NCBI GenBank assembly: GCA_021323535.1
Contig: JAJONO010000040.1
Location: forward strand, 1-42,113
Direction: 5' to 3'
Length of the DNA: 42,113 nt
DNA from: Bacteroidota bacterium
GTDB taxonomy: Bacteria > Bacteroidota > Bacteroidia > B-17B0 > Aurantibacillaceae
Part shown: positions 32,385-41,075 of the stretch, one piece after another
Layout: every line of letters begins with the position of its first letter
Numbering within the stretch: position 1 is the first letter of the stretch
The notes under the pieces: model-generated
What the model saw: only the letters and a program-made list of their open reading frames with translations
What the model was told of the DNA's origin: nothing
Databases searched by the model: none
Position numbers and translations under genes: made by a program

Positions 32385-34322
32385 ATGAATGGTCCCTCAA
32401 AATACGCTGACAGTCTCACAAAATACTCGCGCTTTTTAACACGTGAAGTTAAAATTGGTAATCTTCTCTTCGGAGGAAACAATCCTATTCGGGTTCAGAG
32501 CATGACCACCACCGATACCATGGATACAAAAGCCACGGTGGAGCAAAGCATTCGCATGATCGAAGCAGGCTGTGAACTGGTTCGCATTACCGCGCCAAGT
32601 TTAAACGACGCTAAAAATCTTGAGCTCATTAAAAAAGAATTAGTTGCGCGGGGATATCATACACCGATCTGCGCCGATATTCATTTTACTCCTAACGCCG
32701 CTGAATTTGCCGCGAAAGTGATCGAGAAAGTTCGCGTGAATCCTGGAAATTACGCCGACAAGAAAAAATTTGAAACCATAGATTATACTGATTCTGCTTA
32801 TGAAGCCGAATTGGAAAGAATAAGAACACGCTTTACGCCTCTTGTAAAGATCTGTAAAGAATACGGAACAGCCATGCGTATAGGAACCAATCATGGCTCT
32901 TTGAGTGATCGTATCTTAAGTCGTTATGGCGACACTCCGCTTGGCATGGTTGAAAGCGCGTTGGAATTTTTGCGCATCTGCGAAGACAATAATTATTACA
33001 ACATTGTTATTTCGATGAAAGCCAGCAACACACAGGTAATGGTTCAGGCCTACCGTTTGCTTGTGGCGAAAATGATAGAAACCAACAGAAATTATCCTTT
33101 GCATTTAGGAGTTACGGAAGCCGGCGATGGTGAAGACGGAAGAATTAAATCCGCTGTTGGAATCGGAACTTTACTCGAAGATGGTTTAGGCGATACCATT
33201 CGTGTTTCATTAACCGAGGAACCTGAGTTCGAAATTCCGGTTGCTAAAATGTTAGCTGAACGATATACTGAAAGAAAGAAACATGACCCTATAAAAGAAA
33301 TTACAGGAGAGTTACCTTATAATCCTTTCGAATACGAGAGACATCTTACAAGAGAAGTGATCAATCTTGGAAAATCAAATGTTCCCCGTGTAATTACCGA
33401 TTACAGTAACAAAACAGAAATTACCGCGGCGAGTTTATTCGCGGTAGGATATAATTATTCCGTGCCTCTCGATAAATGGAACCTCACCGATATGGCAGTA
33501 GATTACATTTTCACCGGTGATAAAAAAATTGATTTCGAAATTCCAGGAACACTTGGCGTAATCTGTAATTCTGAAACCTGGAAAGAAAACAAAAACAAAG
33601 CAAGGACTTACCCTCTCTTTTGTGGTGAAGAATATTTTGAATCAAATCAAAAATCTTCGGCCTTAAATTTTGTAGCGGTTGACATTAACGTTCTTACAAA
33701 AGATTTCATTGAAAAAATAAAATCAGAAAAAAATATTTGTCTTATTCTCGATTCGTTCAATAGTCATACAATGCCTGAATTAAGAAGAATGGCAATTGAC
33801 CTGGCTCAAAATACATGCGATGTTCCTTTTATCGTAAAATGTAATTATAGAGATCTTGATGAATCAAAATTTCAATTGTACAGCAGTACCGATCTTGGAG
33901 GCATGTTACTGGATGGTTTTGGTGATGGCATCTGGATCAAACAACAGGATTGTGTAAGTCCGCAGATTTGCAATTCTACTTCTTTTGGAATTTTACAGGC
34001 AACCCGTACTCGTATTTCAAAAACAGAATATATTAGTTGTCCGAGTTGTGGCCGCACCTTATTTGATTTGCAGGAAACAACTCAAAAAATACGTGAACGT
34101 ACTTACCACTTAAAGGGTGTGAAGATTGGCATCATGGGATGTATTGTAAACGGTCCTGGTGAAATGGCCGACGCCGATTACGGATATGTTGGTACTGGTC
34201 CCGGAAAAATTAGTTTATACAAAGGCAAAGAAGTGGTCAAGAAAAATGTTCAGACAGAATTCGCTGTAGATGAGCTTATCAATCTTATTAAGGAACACGG
34301 GGACTGGGTGGATAGAATTTAG
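32385..34322 (+). CDS. ispG: 4-hydroxy-3-methylbut-2-enyl diphosphate synthase (flavodoxin/ferredoxin), long three-domain type
   Basis: This enzyme performs the penultimate step of the MEP isoprenoid pathway, reducing methylerythritol cyclodiphosphate with a [4Fe-4S] cluster. The N-terminus VKIGNLLFGGNNPIRVQSMTTTDTMDT is diagnostic. At 645 residues it is the long form found in Bacteroidota, Chlamydiae and plants, with an insert (about 300-530) between the TIM barrel and the cluster domain. Cluster ligands are visible in ISCPSCGRTLFDLQ (two Cys) and GIMGCIVNGPGEMADADYG (third Cys and the Glu ligand). It is transcribed alone from a probable leaderless promoter. It feeds isoprenoid synthesis, including the polyprenyl synthase at 7439. 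Confidence 0.97.
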   Translation: MNGPSKYADSLTKYSRFLTREVKIGNLLFGGNNPIRVQSMTTTDTMDTKATVEQSIRMIEAGCELVRITAPSLNDAKNLELIKKELVARGYHTPICADIHFTPNAAEFAAKVIEKVRVNPGNYADKKKFETIDYTDSAYEAELERIRTRFTPLVKICKEYGTAMRIGTNHGSLSDRILSRYGDTPLGMVESALEFLRICEDNNYYNIVISMKASNTQVMVQAYRLLVAKMIETNRNYPLHLGVTEAGDGEDGRIKSAVGIGTLLEDGLGDTIRVSLTEEPEFEIPVAKMLAERYTERKKHDPIKEITGELPYNPFEYERHLTREVINLGKSNVPRVITDYSNKTEITAASLFAVGYNYSVPLDKWNLTDMAVDYIFTGDKKIDFEIPGTLGVICNSETWKENKNKARTYPLFCGEEYFESNQKSSALNFVAVDINVLTKDFIEKIKSEKNICLILDSFNSHTMPELRRMAIDLAQNTCDVPFIVKCNYRDLDESKFQLYSSTDLGGMLLDGFGDGIWIKQQDCVSPQICNSTSFGILQATRTRISKTEYISCPSCGRTLFDLQETTQKIRERTYHLKGVKIGIMGCIVNGPGEMADADYGYVGTGPGKISLYKGKEVVKKNVQTEFAVDELINLIKEHGDWVDRI

Positions 34323-34355
34323 AAATAACGGATTTAGAATAAAAATTCCGGTTAC

Positions 34356-35942
34356 TTATTTTACATCTCGTTCTGCAGTTAATGCTTTTACCTGTCCAAT
34401 AACAGGCAGATACACATTAAATGTGGCCCCTTTTCCAGGTTCACTCACTGTATTAATTACTCCCTCATGATTTTCAACAATCTTTTTGCATAACGCAAGT
34501 CCAATGCCGGTGCCAGCATAATCCTGTTTTCCGTGAAGGCGTTGAAAAAGTGAAAAGATAACTTTGTCGTATTGTTGTTCAAAGCCAATACCGTTGTCGC
34601 TGAATGTGATCTTATAATAGTTTTTATACTTCAGTTTTTCTTTCTCATTGACAATTTCTTCTCTTTTTACAAGAGTTGATTCAATGCGAATAACAGGATC
34701 TTCTTTGCTAAACTTAAGAGAGTTGCTGATAAGGTTACTGAAGAGTTGTCCGAGCTGCGTACGTTTACCTCTCACTACCGGTAATTTGCCAGCGATAATA
34801 ACAGCTTTTCGCTCCTGGATAAGCAATTCAAAATCCTGGCGCGCTTCAGATAATAACTCGTTTAGATCAACTTTTATCTGCTTACTCGAATCTTCGTTCA
34901 TATCCTTCGACAACCTGCTATACTCGAGTAAGGACTTCACCAGATCTGACATTCTTTTGGCCGACATCCCGAGTTTTTCAAAATAACGTTTCACAAACTC
35001 TTTATCATCATAATTTTCAAGAATAAGATGAGCAAAGGTTTGTATTTTCCGCAGTGGTTCCTGTAAATCATGAGAGGCAACATATGCAAACTGCTCCAGT
35101 TCGATGTTCTGAAATTCAAGTTCCTTTGTATAGGCTTTTAATTGATCCTCCGCCAGTTTTTGTTGTGTAAGATCACGGGTTACCTTAGAGAAACCAATAA
35201 CTTTTCCATCATTTCCATGCAACGCGGTAATTACAATGGTACCCCAGAAGCGGCTACCATCTTTACGTACACGGTATCCTTCCTGGATTGCTTTTCCCTT
35301 TTCGCGGGCTGTTTGCAGAAGTCTTTTCGGGAGGCCACTTTCGCGATCGCTTTTTGTATAAAATATTTCGAAGGATTTTCCTAATATTTCACTTGCTGTA
35401 TAACCCTTAATTTTTTCCGCTCCACTGTTCCAGTTTTCAATGATGCCATTTTCATCCAGTAAAGTAATTGCGTAATCCTGAATTTCAGCCACCATCTTAT
35501 GGTAACGCTGCTCACTCATACGTAGTTTATCTTCTGCTTTTTTCTTTTCTGTAAGATCACGGGTTACTTTTGAAAAACCGATCACTTCTCCTTCATCATC
35601 GTGAATAGCAGTAATAGTAATACTTCCCCAGAACTGACTTCCATCCTTTCGTCTGCGCCAACCTTCACTACCCGCCCGGCCATTTTTTCGCGCCTCTGTT
35701 ATCAAACGTCCTGGCAAACCGCTTTCGAGATCATCAGGCAGATAAAAAATACTAAAGTGTTTTCCAATTATTTCTTCCTCGGTATATCCTTTTATTTTTT
35801 GTGCGCCCCTGTTCCAATCCTGGATAAATCCGTGTTTGTCCATCAGAATAATGGCATAATCTTCAATCTCCTCAATCATTTTGCGGTAAAGGTCCGTTTT
35901 TCCCGCTGCTTTTTTCAAAGCTTTAATTAGATCATTTGTCAT
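34356..35942 (-). CDS. Cytoplasmic PAS-PAS sensor histidine kinase
   Basis: This encodes 528 residues without membrane helices. Two PAS/PAC units, about 17-133 and 146-261, are close copies of each other (compare WNRGAQKIKGYTEEEIIGK with WNSGAEKIKGYTASEILGK, and the shared IGFSKVTRDLT). A HisKA domain follows with FAYVASHDLQEPLRKI (phospho-acceptor His291), then a HATPase domain with an N box (QLFSNLISNSLKFS), DNGIGF and GTGIGLALCKKIVENH. This form is related to bacteriophytochrome-type HisKA kinases, though no phytochrome domain is present. The PAS domains may sense redox, oxygen or a small molecule. It lies 14 bases after a CheY-like regulator gene, so the two probably work together. Confidence 0.94.
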   Translation of the reverse strand: MTNDLIKALKKAAGKTDLYRKMIEEIEDYAIILMDKHGFIQDWNRGAQKIKGYTEEEIIGKHFSIFYLPDDLESGLPGRLITEARKNGRAGSEGWRRRKDGSQFWGSITITAIHDDEGEVIGFSKVTRDLTEKKKAEDKLRMSEQRYHKMVAEIQDYAITLLDENGIIENWNSGAEKIKGYTASEILGKSFEIFYTKSDRESGLPKRLLQTAREKGKAIQEGYRVRKDGSRFWGTIVITALHGNDGKVIGFSKVTRDLTQQKLAEDQLKAYTKELEFQNIELEQFAYVASHDLQEPLRKIQTFAHLILENYDDKEFVKRYFEKLGMSAKRMSDLVKSLLEYSRLSKDMNEDSSKQIKVDLNELLSEARQDFELLIQERKAVIIAGKLPVVRGKRTQLGQLFSNLISNSLKFSKEDPVIRIESTLVKREEIVNEKEKLKYKNYYKITFSDNGIGFEQQYDKVIFSLFQRLHGKQDYAGTGIGLALCKKIVENHEGVINTVSEPGKGATFNVYLPVIGQVKALTAERDVK

Positions 35943-35956
35943 AAGTTCGCTTCCTG

Positions 35957-36367
35957 TTACATCGTTTCTACCGACGCAAAAATACCTTCCAGTTGAATTA
36001 TTAGTTCTTCCAGCCGGGTTGTTTTTGCAATAAACCCCTGTGCGCCCAAATCTTTTGACTTTTTTTCTATCATGTTATCAGAAGTAGTTGAATAAACGAA
36101 GATCCGTGTATTATTAAACCTCGTCATTTCCCTGATTTTCTGGAGGCATTCAAGACCATTCATTTTTGGCATATTCACATCCAGAAAAATAACATCAGGA
36201 ACATAATCGGGATCAGATTTAAGAAGGTTAAGGGCTTCTGCTCCGTTATTGCATTTACTGCAAATCACATTTTTTCCTGTTTTTTTAAGGCATAGATCAA
36301 AGAGTTCCTGATCATCGATATCATCTTCAACCAGGAGACATATCTTTTTTTGTTGGGTATAGGCCAT
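35957..36367 (-). CDS. Single-domain CheY/Rcp1-like response regulator
   Basis: The protein has 136 residues and consists only of a receiver domain. The acidic pocket is in LVEDDIDD (14-19), the phospho-acceptor is Asp63 in IFLDVNMP, and FVYSTTSD and FIAKTT supply the Thr/Ser and Lys of the switch. Rcp1-like regulators of this type commonly pair with PAS or phytochrome kinases; the PAS-PAS kinase follows after 14 bases. It has no output domain, so it must act on another protein or in a phosphorelay. It is divergent from the Dps gene, with 117 bases between starts. Confidence 0.93.
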   Translation of the reverse strand: MAYTQQKKICLLVEDDIDDQELFDLCLKKTGKNVICSKCNNGAEALNLLKSDPDYVPDVIFLDVNMPKMNGLECLQKIREMTRFNNTRIFVYSTTSDNMIEKKSKDLGAQGFIAKTTRLEELIIQLEGIFASVETM

Positions 36368-36484
36368 TCTGCTACACTGTGAAAAAAAGATGCCATGGGC
36401 AAAAAGTTAAAATATTGGGTATTTTGTTCTACAGTTTTAGGAGGAGGCATAAAAGTTTCGGTTTGTTTTTTAGGCAATATACTT

Positions 36485-36961
36485 ATGACAAAATTAAATT
36501 CAATAGGGCTCAACACTAAAAAGTGTGATCAGCTTTCAGATAAACTGAATGAACTTCTTGCTAATTATTCTTTGTTTTATCAGAATGTAAGAGGTTATCA
36601 CTGGAACATTAAGGGCGAAAAATTTTTCGAATTACATGTAAAATTTGAAGAACTTTACAATGATCTTTTTCTTAAGATCGACGAAGTTGCTGAACGCATT
36701 CGCACACTTGGTAATTCACCAAAACATAATTACTCTCACTATACCAAAATTTCTGAAATCTCCGAAAGTAAAGACGTGTCTGACGGGGTTAAAGCTGTAA
36801 AGGATATTCTGGGTTCATTCCAGATCATCATTTCACTTCAGCGCGAGATTCTCGAGTTATCTGAAGAAGCGAAGGACGAAGGAACCAATACTTTAATGAG
36901 CGATTACATCAGGGCCCAGGAAAAACTGGTGTGGATGTATTCAGCGTTTTTGAATAAATAG
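36485..36961 (+). CDS. dps: Dps family ferritin-like DNA-protection/iron-storage protein
   Basis: The ATG at 36485 gives 158 residues, the normal Dps size; the open frame begins at 36395, but its first 30 residues do not fit the family. The intersubunit ferroxidase site is intact: His39 in RGYHWNIKG, His51 and Glu55 in ELHVKFEELY, and Asp66 and Glu70 in KIDEVAERIRTLG. Such dodecamers oxidise iron with peroxide and protect DNA in stress or stationary phase. TTTG at 36462 and the near-box TATTTTG at 36420-36426 are possible promoter parts, but none is convincing. It is divergent from the regulator-kinase pair, which may control it. Confidence 0.92.
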   Translation: MTKLNSIGLNTKKCDQLSDKLNELLANYSLFYQNVRGYHWNIKGEKFFELHVKFEELYNDLFLKIDEVAERIRTLGNSPKHNYSHYTKISEISESKDVSDGVKAVKDILGSFQIIISLQREILELSEEAKDEGTNTLMSDYIRAQEKLVWMYSAFLNK

Positions 36962-36982
36962 GAGTTCACAGATTTTTTTCAC

Positions 36983-37095
36983 CACAGTGAAACAGAGACG
37001 CAGAGGTTTCACATTGCTACTCGGTGTCATTTCAAGTGTCTCACCCTGATCCGCCTCGGCTTCCTAAGGTTTCACAAGGGACGCAGAAGTTTCTC
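36983..37095. repeat. Two direct imperfect copies of an ACGCAGA-GTTTC intergenic repeat
   Basis: AACAGAGACGCAGAGGTTTC (36991-37010) and ACAAGGGACGCAGAAGTTTC (37074-37093) are direct, imperfect copies 83 bases apart; a TTTCAC occurs beside each. They lie in the 174-base gap between two convergent genes. They resemble a dispersed intergenic repeat of Bacteroidota and other phyla. No terminator-like T run was found. Confidence 0.5.
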
Positions 37096-37135
37096 CTCTT
37101 AATTATTATAAAGAAGGGCTTTCTGAGTAAACATT

Positions 37136-37669
37136 TCAGGGCCTACTATTTTTTCTATTGTTAAATATCTTTGAAACAGTAATTGCCAGAATCAGAACCT
37201 GAATCGAAGCAAACAACCACAGAAGATATATTCCATAATCCATCCATTCCGGCATTTCATCTAATTGTGGCAAGGCGCTTAGTGGCGGATAAATAGTCAT
37301 TGAGCCATAAAAGAAAGCAACAAGTCCTTTGTAAAAAAACAAGCAGAAAAACGTGATTCCGAGAGACAAAATAGTAACACAAAGCAAAAAACTATTGACC
37401 CGCCAGTTTGAAAATTTTCTGAGTATGGCTCTTACTGTGTTTGTTATAAAAAGTACCGGAAATAAAAAAAACGCCGCGGTTACAAAAACCATGAAGTCCA
37501 GATAGTCAGTAAAATCGTTAGTTTCACCTTTATTGCCAAACCCAACATAAATATCAGATAAGTAAAAGCTTTGAGTTGGTTCAGGAAGAACAAGCGCTGC
37601 TAATAAGCAACAGACGATGTACACAATCAAAGTCATGATGACTTCTATGAGAATTTGTTTTTTAGTCAT
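37136..37669 (-). CDS. Four-helix integral membrane protein of unknown function
   Basis: The protein has 177 residues and about four membrane helices (7-29, 58-83, 92-118, 146-168), with a polar loop around 33-57 that may face the periplasm. I recognise no family. It starts immediately after the stop of the SH3 gene (TAA then ATG, no gap), so the two are surely co-translated. It is the last gene of a three-gene set. Confidence 0.8.
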   Translation of the reverse strand: MTKKQILIEVIMTLIVYIVCCLLAALVLPEPTQSFYLSDIYVGFGNKGETNDFTDYLDFMVFVTAAFFLFPVLFITNTVRAILRKFSNWRVNSFLLCVTILSLGITFFCLFFYKGLVAFFYGSMTIYPPLSALPQLDEMPEWMDYGIYLLWLFASIQVLILAITVSKIFNNRKNSRP

Positions 37670-38029
37670 TTAAAGAATAATCTCTTCCGGAATCCATCCT
37701 TCTTCATTGGTTCTTTCATTTTTTACCCAGCACCATCCGTTTAAGGTTTTTATTTTTGTAACAGTATCACCTTTCTCCACATCAACTTCTTTTGCAGTAT
37801 AATCCCCGAGCACTTTTCCTGTTTTTCTATCTGGAGAAATTTCAAGAATCTGTATGGGGATCCAGCCTTTGTGGGTCGCATTTTCAACCCATATCCAGCC
37901 TTTCCATTTAGGATCTTTTTCTTCTTCACCTAAAATAACTGCATCACCTACTTGCAAAGTAATAGGATTGCCATATTGAATTGCGTAGGATTGAATGACA
38001 CAAAACCTATTTCTTTCAATTTCCTTCAC
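37670..38029 (-). CDS. Small protein with two SH3-like domains
   Basis: The protein has 119 residues and no signal peptide. Two variant SH3 repeats are visible: about 8-62 (LQVGDAVILGEEEKDPKWKGWIWVEN with HKGWIPIQIL) and about 66-119 (VEKGDTVTKIKTLNGWCWVKN with EEGWIPEEII). The aligned G-W-I/C-W-V and GWIP positions show that one arose from the other or that both follow the same fold. It overlaps the upstream gene by 4 bases (ATGA) and abuts the downstream gene. Such domains bind proline-rich or peptide ligands; here the flanking membrane proteins are the likely partners. This is inferred. Confidence 0.85.
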   Translation of the reverse strand: MKEIERNRFCVIQSYAIQYGNPITLQVGDAVILGEEEKDPKWKGWIWVENATHKGWIPIQILEISPDRKTGKVLGDYTAKEVDVEKGDTVTKIKTLNGWCWVKNERTNEEGWIPEEIIL

Positions 38030-38541
38030 TTCAATAAGTTTTCTTTTCTCATAATTCTGACTGCTTTTTCCGTTTCTTCTTTTCCGCCTGACAAAGAACC
38101 CGGAAGTATAATAAAACGCTTTCTCATTTCTCCAGCATCGTCTTCAAATACAATTTCAAAGCGCGAGCGTGTAAGAAAAGGAATGCCTTTGATAAACTTC
38201 ACAGCTTTGATTCTGTTTCTTAAAATAACAGGCGCAACTGACATGTTCCTATTTGTTATTACTGTGTAAATTAAAAAAACAGCCATTGTTATCTGCAATA
38301 TTCCATGAGTAGTTCTTTCCCTCGAAAAATTATAAAGAGCTGCCATGGTAAAAAAAGCAGCCAGGCCTATATAGATAAAAAGCACCCTTGTCATTTTACC
38401 TGAACCCGATCCATTTACAGTCTCTGCAACAAAGTTACTTCGTGTTATCACAATGCTTTCCGGCAGAATGTGGCAAAATCCGGTTTTTGTTTCAAATACT
38501 TTGTCAGAATTCATTTTGTTTAGAGTTTCATTTCCGGTCAT
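38026..38541 (-). CDS. Membrane protein with PH-like C-terminal domain
   Basis: The protein has 171 residues. A soluble N-terminus (CHILPESIVITRSNF) is followed by two membrane helices (about 50-68 and 78-94). The C-terminal part is IKAVKFIKGIPFLTRSRFEIVFEDDAGEMRKRFIILPG. The IVITRSN and later strand pattern resembles bacterial PH-like (bPH) domains interrupted by membrane helices, but the match is loose. It is the first gene of the three-gene set and overlaps the SH3 gene by 4 bases. Function unknown. Confidence 0.7.
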   Translation of the reverse strand: MTGNETLNKMNSDKVFETKTGFCHILPESIVITRSNFVAETVNGSGSGKMTRVLFIYIGLAAFFTMAALYNFSRERTTHGILQITMAVFLIYTVITNRNMSVAPVILRNRIKAVKFIKGIPFLTRSRFEIVFEDDAGEMRKRFIILPGSLSGGKEETEKAVRIMRKENLLK

Positions 38542-38576
38542 CTTTACCTATAAATATAAAAATGTTGCAGCGATTA

Positions 38577-39638
38577 TCAATTATACTTCTTTTTTAATTC
38601 TTCAAACAAAAGACTCATTCCATTATCGGTACGTGCAGATTGGGAATTTGCGAAAAAAATATAGGCGCGGTTTGTATTCTGGTACACATATATCTTACTC
38701 GTAAATGTGCCGGGATTCCCAATATGGTAATAAAAAGTTTTTCCGCTTTCATCATGCCCATAAAACCATCCTACCGAAACTCTCGTAAGTCCTGAAAAAA
38801 GAAACTCAAATTCTTTTTTGGTAAGAATTGACGATTCTCCTTTTAATCCTTTTAACTGAAGCTGCGTGAATTTAATAAAATCAGGAAGGCTGACATGAAT
38901 ATTACCTGCAGGAAGTAACCAGTTTAATTTGTAATTATCACCGGGAGGTTCGGGAGCAAGATGATTATCATGGCCCCAGGGCTGTAAAGTGTCTGTTGAA
39001 TTTGGCGCGCCAAAACCGAAGTCAATGTTGAGTTCCTTTCCCAGATCAGTGACGAGTGACTTATACGATTTTCCGGAAGCTTTTTCCAGCATTAAGCCGG
39101 CAGCAATGTATGCAAGATTTGAAAAATTAATGCTATCTGTACTGTTTATTGGTTCCTGCTGAAGGAACCATTTTGCGAACTGGTAACGCTGAGCATCTTC
39201 ATTACCGCTAAACTGTTCTTTTGTAGGTTCGCTATAAGTGTAAGTATACTGGTACAACTTTGATCTAAAGCTGAGTAAATTTAATAGAGTAAGGTTATGG
39301 TGAGTTTTTTTACTGGAAGTTTTAAATTCGGGATACAGATCAAAGAATTTAGTGGTCCATTTTATTTTTCCATGCTTTACCAATTGTGCTGCGATAAAAC
39401 CGGTAATAATTTTTGTATTGGATCCTATTCGGAATTTATCGTTCACATTTGCTGAGTAGTTTGTATTCATCCTCTGAACGCCCGAAACCTGAAGGTGATA
39501 AATTGAATCTGAGGATATAACAGCGAATGCCAGTTCGGGAATATTGTATTTAACGCGAATGCTATCTGCGAAAGAATTAATAGTCTGCGCAAAAGAGAAA
39601 GATGTTATGAAAAGGAGGATGGTAAAAACCTTGTTCAT
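38577..39638 (-). CDS. Secreted beta-lactamase-fold (family S12) serine hydrolase with altered motifs
   Basis: The 353-residue protein has a signal peptide (about 1-18, ending FAQ). The catalytic S-x-x-K motif is present as SNTK (Ser73, Lys76) in FRIGSNTKIITG, and the third motif is HIGNPG. The second motif, normally Y-x-N, is here FSN (Phe172-Ser-Asn174), so the usual catalytic Tyr is replaced. The usual LLSHTSGL string is LLSFRSKL. The protein may thus be a non-enzymatic relative or use another base. Other members are class C beta-lactamases, D-aminopeptidases and esterases acting in the periplasm. It appears monocistronic; the 131 bases upstream contain no promoter box that I can support. 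Confidence 0.85.
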   Translation of the reverse strand: MNKVFTILLFITSFSFAQTINSFADSIRVKYNIPELAFAVISSDSIYHLQVSGVQRMNTNYSANVNDKFRIGSNTKIITGFIAAQLVKHGKIKWTTKFFDLYPEFKTSSKKTHHNLTLLNLLSFRSKLYQYTYTYSEPTKEQFSGNEDAQRYQFAKWFLQQEPINSTDSINFSNLAYIAAGLMLEKASGKSYKSLVTDLGKELNIDFGFGAPNSTDTLQPWGHDNHLAPEPPGDNYKLNWLLPAGNIHVSLPDFIKFTQLQLKGLKGESSILTKKEFEFLFSGLTRVSVGWFYGHDESGKTFYYHIGNPGTFTSKIYVYQNTNRAYIFFANSQSARTDNGMSLLFEELKKKYN

Positions 39639-39769
39639 GTCCCTCAGGATTTTCTCATTAATGGCCTAAGCTTGTTCAATTCATCCACCATTTTTTTCTT
39701 GGGTGTCTCCGACCATATATCATTTGCTCTCCAAGAACAGGGTTTCATAGACATTAAATGCAGGAATAA

Positions 39770-41065
39770 TTAAATATTCTCCAACGCATCTCCCACCACA
39801 AACGTACTTCCTCCAATCAAAATTAAATCTGTTTTCTTCGATGCTTTTTTTGCAGCCGCAATTCCGTCTTTTACCGTTGAGAAACTTTTCCCGTTCAATT
39901 TTAATTTTGCGGCCTGTTCCAGCAAATCAATTTCATTCAGGGCCCGAGGCACACTTGCTTTTACGAAATAATACACCGCGTCTTTTGGAAGCAGCGCAAG
40001 AATTTTAGAGACGTCTTTATCATTAACCGCTCCGAAAACAAAATGAAGTTGGTTATGGTCCACATGCTTCAAATTTTCAAGAACCTGTTTAATGCCATCT
40101 TCATTATGTCCTGTGTCAACAATCATCATCGGTTTTTCACCAATGGTTTGCCATCTTCCCAGTAAGCCTGTTAATTTAACAACCTGCTTCAACGCCGCTT
40201 TGATGTTCGCAGGTTCAATAACAAATCCCGCTTTGATAATATGCTCCACAGCATTTAAAACGCCAAGAAGATTTTTTGCCTGGTACGTTCCTGTGAGATC
40301 GAGCTCATATACCTCTTCCGAATTATTTTTTCGGTTAAGTACATTCACAGAGAGTAATCCTTTATTGAGTTTACAGCCTGTGACTTTATATATTTTATCA
40401 GAGAATTCTATTGGCGCTCTTAAGTCTTTTGCCGCCTGCATGAAAAGCGGTCCGCTTTCACTTTGATATTGACTCACCACTACAGGAGTTTTCGCTTTTA
40501 TGATCCCGGCTTTTTCTCTGGCAATCTTTTCTAAAGTATCGCCCAACAAATTCATATGATCATAACTAATGTTGGTGATCAGCGAAACAACCGGTGTAAT
40601 TACATTGGTCGAATCCAGTCTTCCTCCAAGTCCTACTTCAATTACTGCAACGTCTACTTCTTCGCTAACAAAATAATCAAAAGCCAATCCGACTGTCCAT
40701 TCAAAAAAACTGGGTTCAATTTTTTCGAAAGGTTCTTTATATTTTTCTACAAAATCAATGATGTAATTTTTCGGGATCATTTTTCCATTGATCCTTATTC
40801 TTTCTCTGAAGTCGACAAGATGCGGCGATGTGTATAATCCAGTTTTATACCCGGCTTGCTGAAGAATAGCGGAAATCATGTGACTGCTGCTACCTTTGCC
40901 GTTGGTACCTGCAACGTGAATACATTTTAATTTCTGGTGAGGTTTTGCAAGAACCTCCATGATGGCGATAGTATTATTAAGATCGGCTTTATACGCCGCC
41001 GCGCCAATTCGCTGGTACATTGGCAAACGCGCAAACAGGTAATCCAGCGTTTGTTGGTAGGTCAT
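39770..41065 (-). CDS. folC: Folylpolyglutamate synthase/dihydrofolate synthase
   Basis: This encodes 431 residues, the usual length. The P-loop is HVAGTNGKGSSSHMISAIL, followed by GYKTGLYTSPHLVDFRERIRING, SYDHMNLLGDTLEKIAREKAGIIK and VDTGHNEDGI, all conserved in FolC/MurC-like ligases. It adds glutamate to dihydropteroate and to tetrahydrofolates with ATP in the cytoplasm. It follows a TonB-family gene by 10 bases; this order (ExbB/ExbD/TonB-like genes, then folC) is one I know from other Bacteroidota, without a known functional reason. Confidence 0.96.
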   Translation of the reverse strand: MTYQQTLDYLFARLPMYQRIGAAAYKADLNNTIAIMEVLAKPHQKLKCIHVAGTNGKGSSSHMISAILQQAGYKTGLYTSPHLVDFRERIRINGKMIPKNYIIDFVEKYKEPFEKIEPSFFEWTVGLAFDYFVSEEVDVAVIEVGLGGRLDSTNVITPVVSLITNISYDHMNLLGDTLEKIAREKAGIIKAKTPVVVSQYQSESGPLFMQAAKDLRAPIEFSDKIYKVTGCKLNKGLLSVNVLNRKNNSEEVYELDLTGTYQAKNLLGVLNAVEHIIKAGFVIEPANIKAALKQVVKLTGLLGRWQTIGEKPMMIVDTGHNEDGIKQVLENLKHVDHNQLHFVFGAVNDKDVSKILALLPKDAVYYFVKASVPRALNEIDLLEQAAKLKLNGKSFSTVKDGIAAAKKASKKTDLILIGGSTFVVGDALENI

Positions 41066-41075
41066 GGGGGGACGT

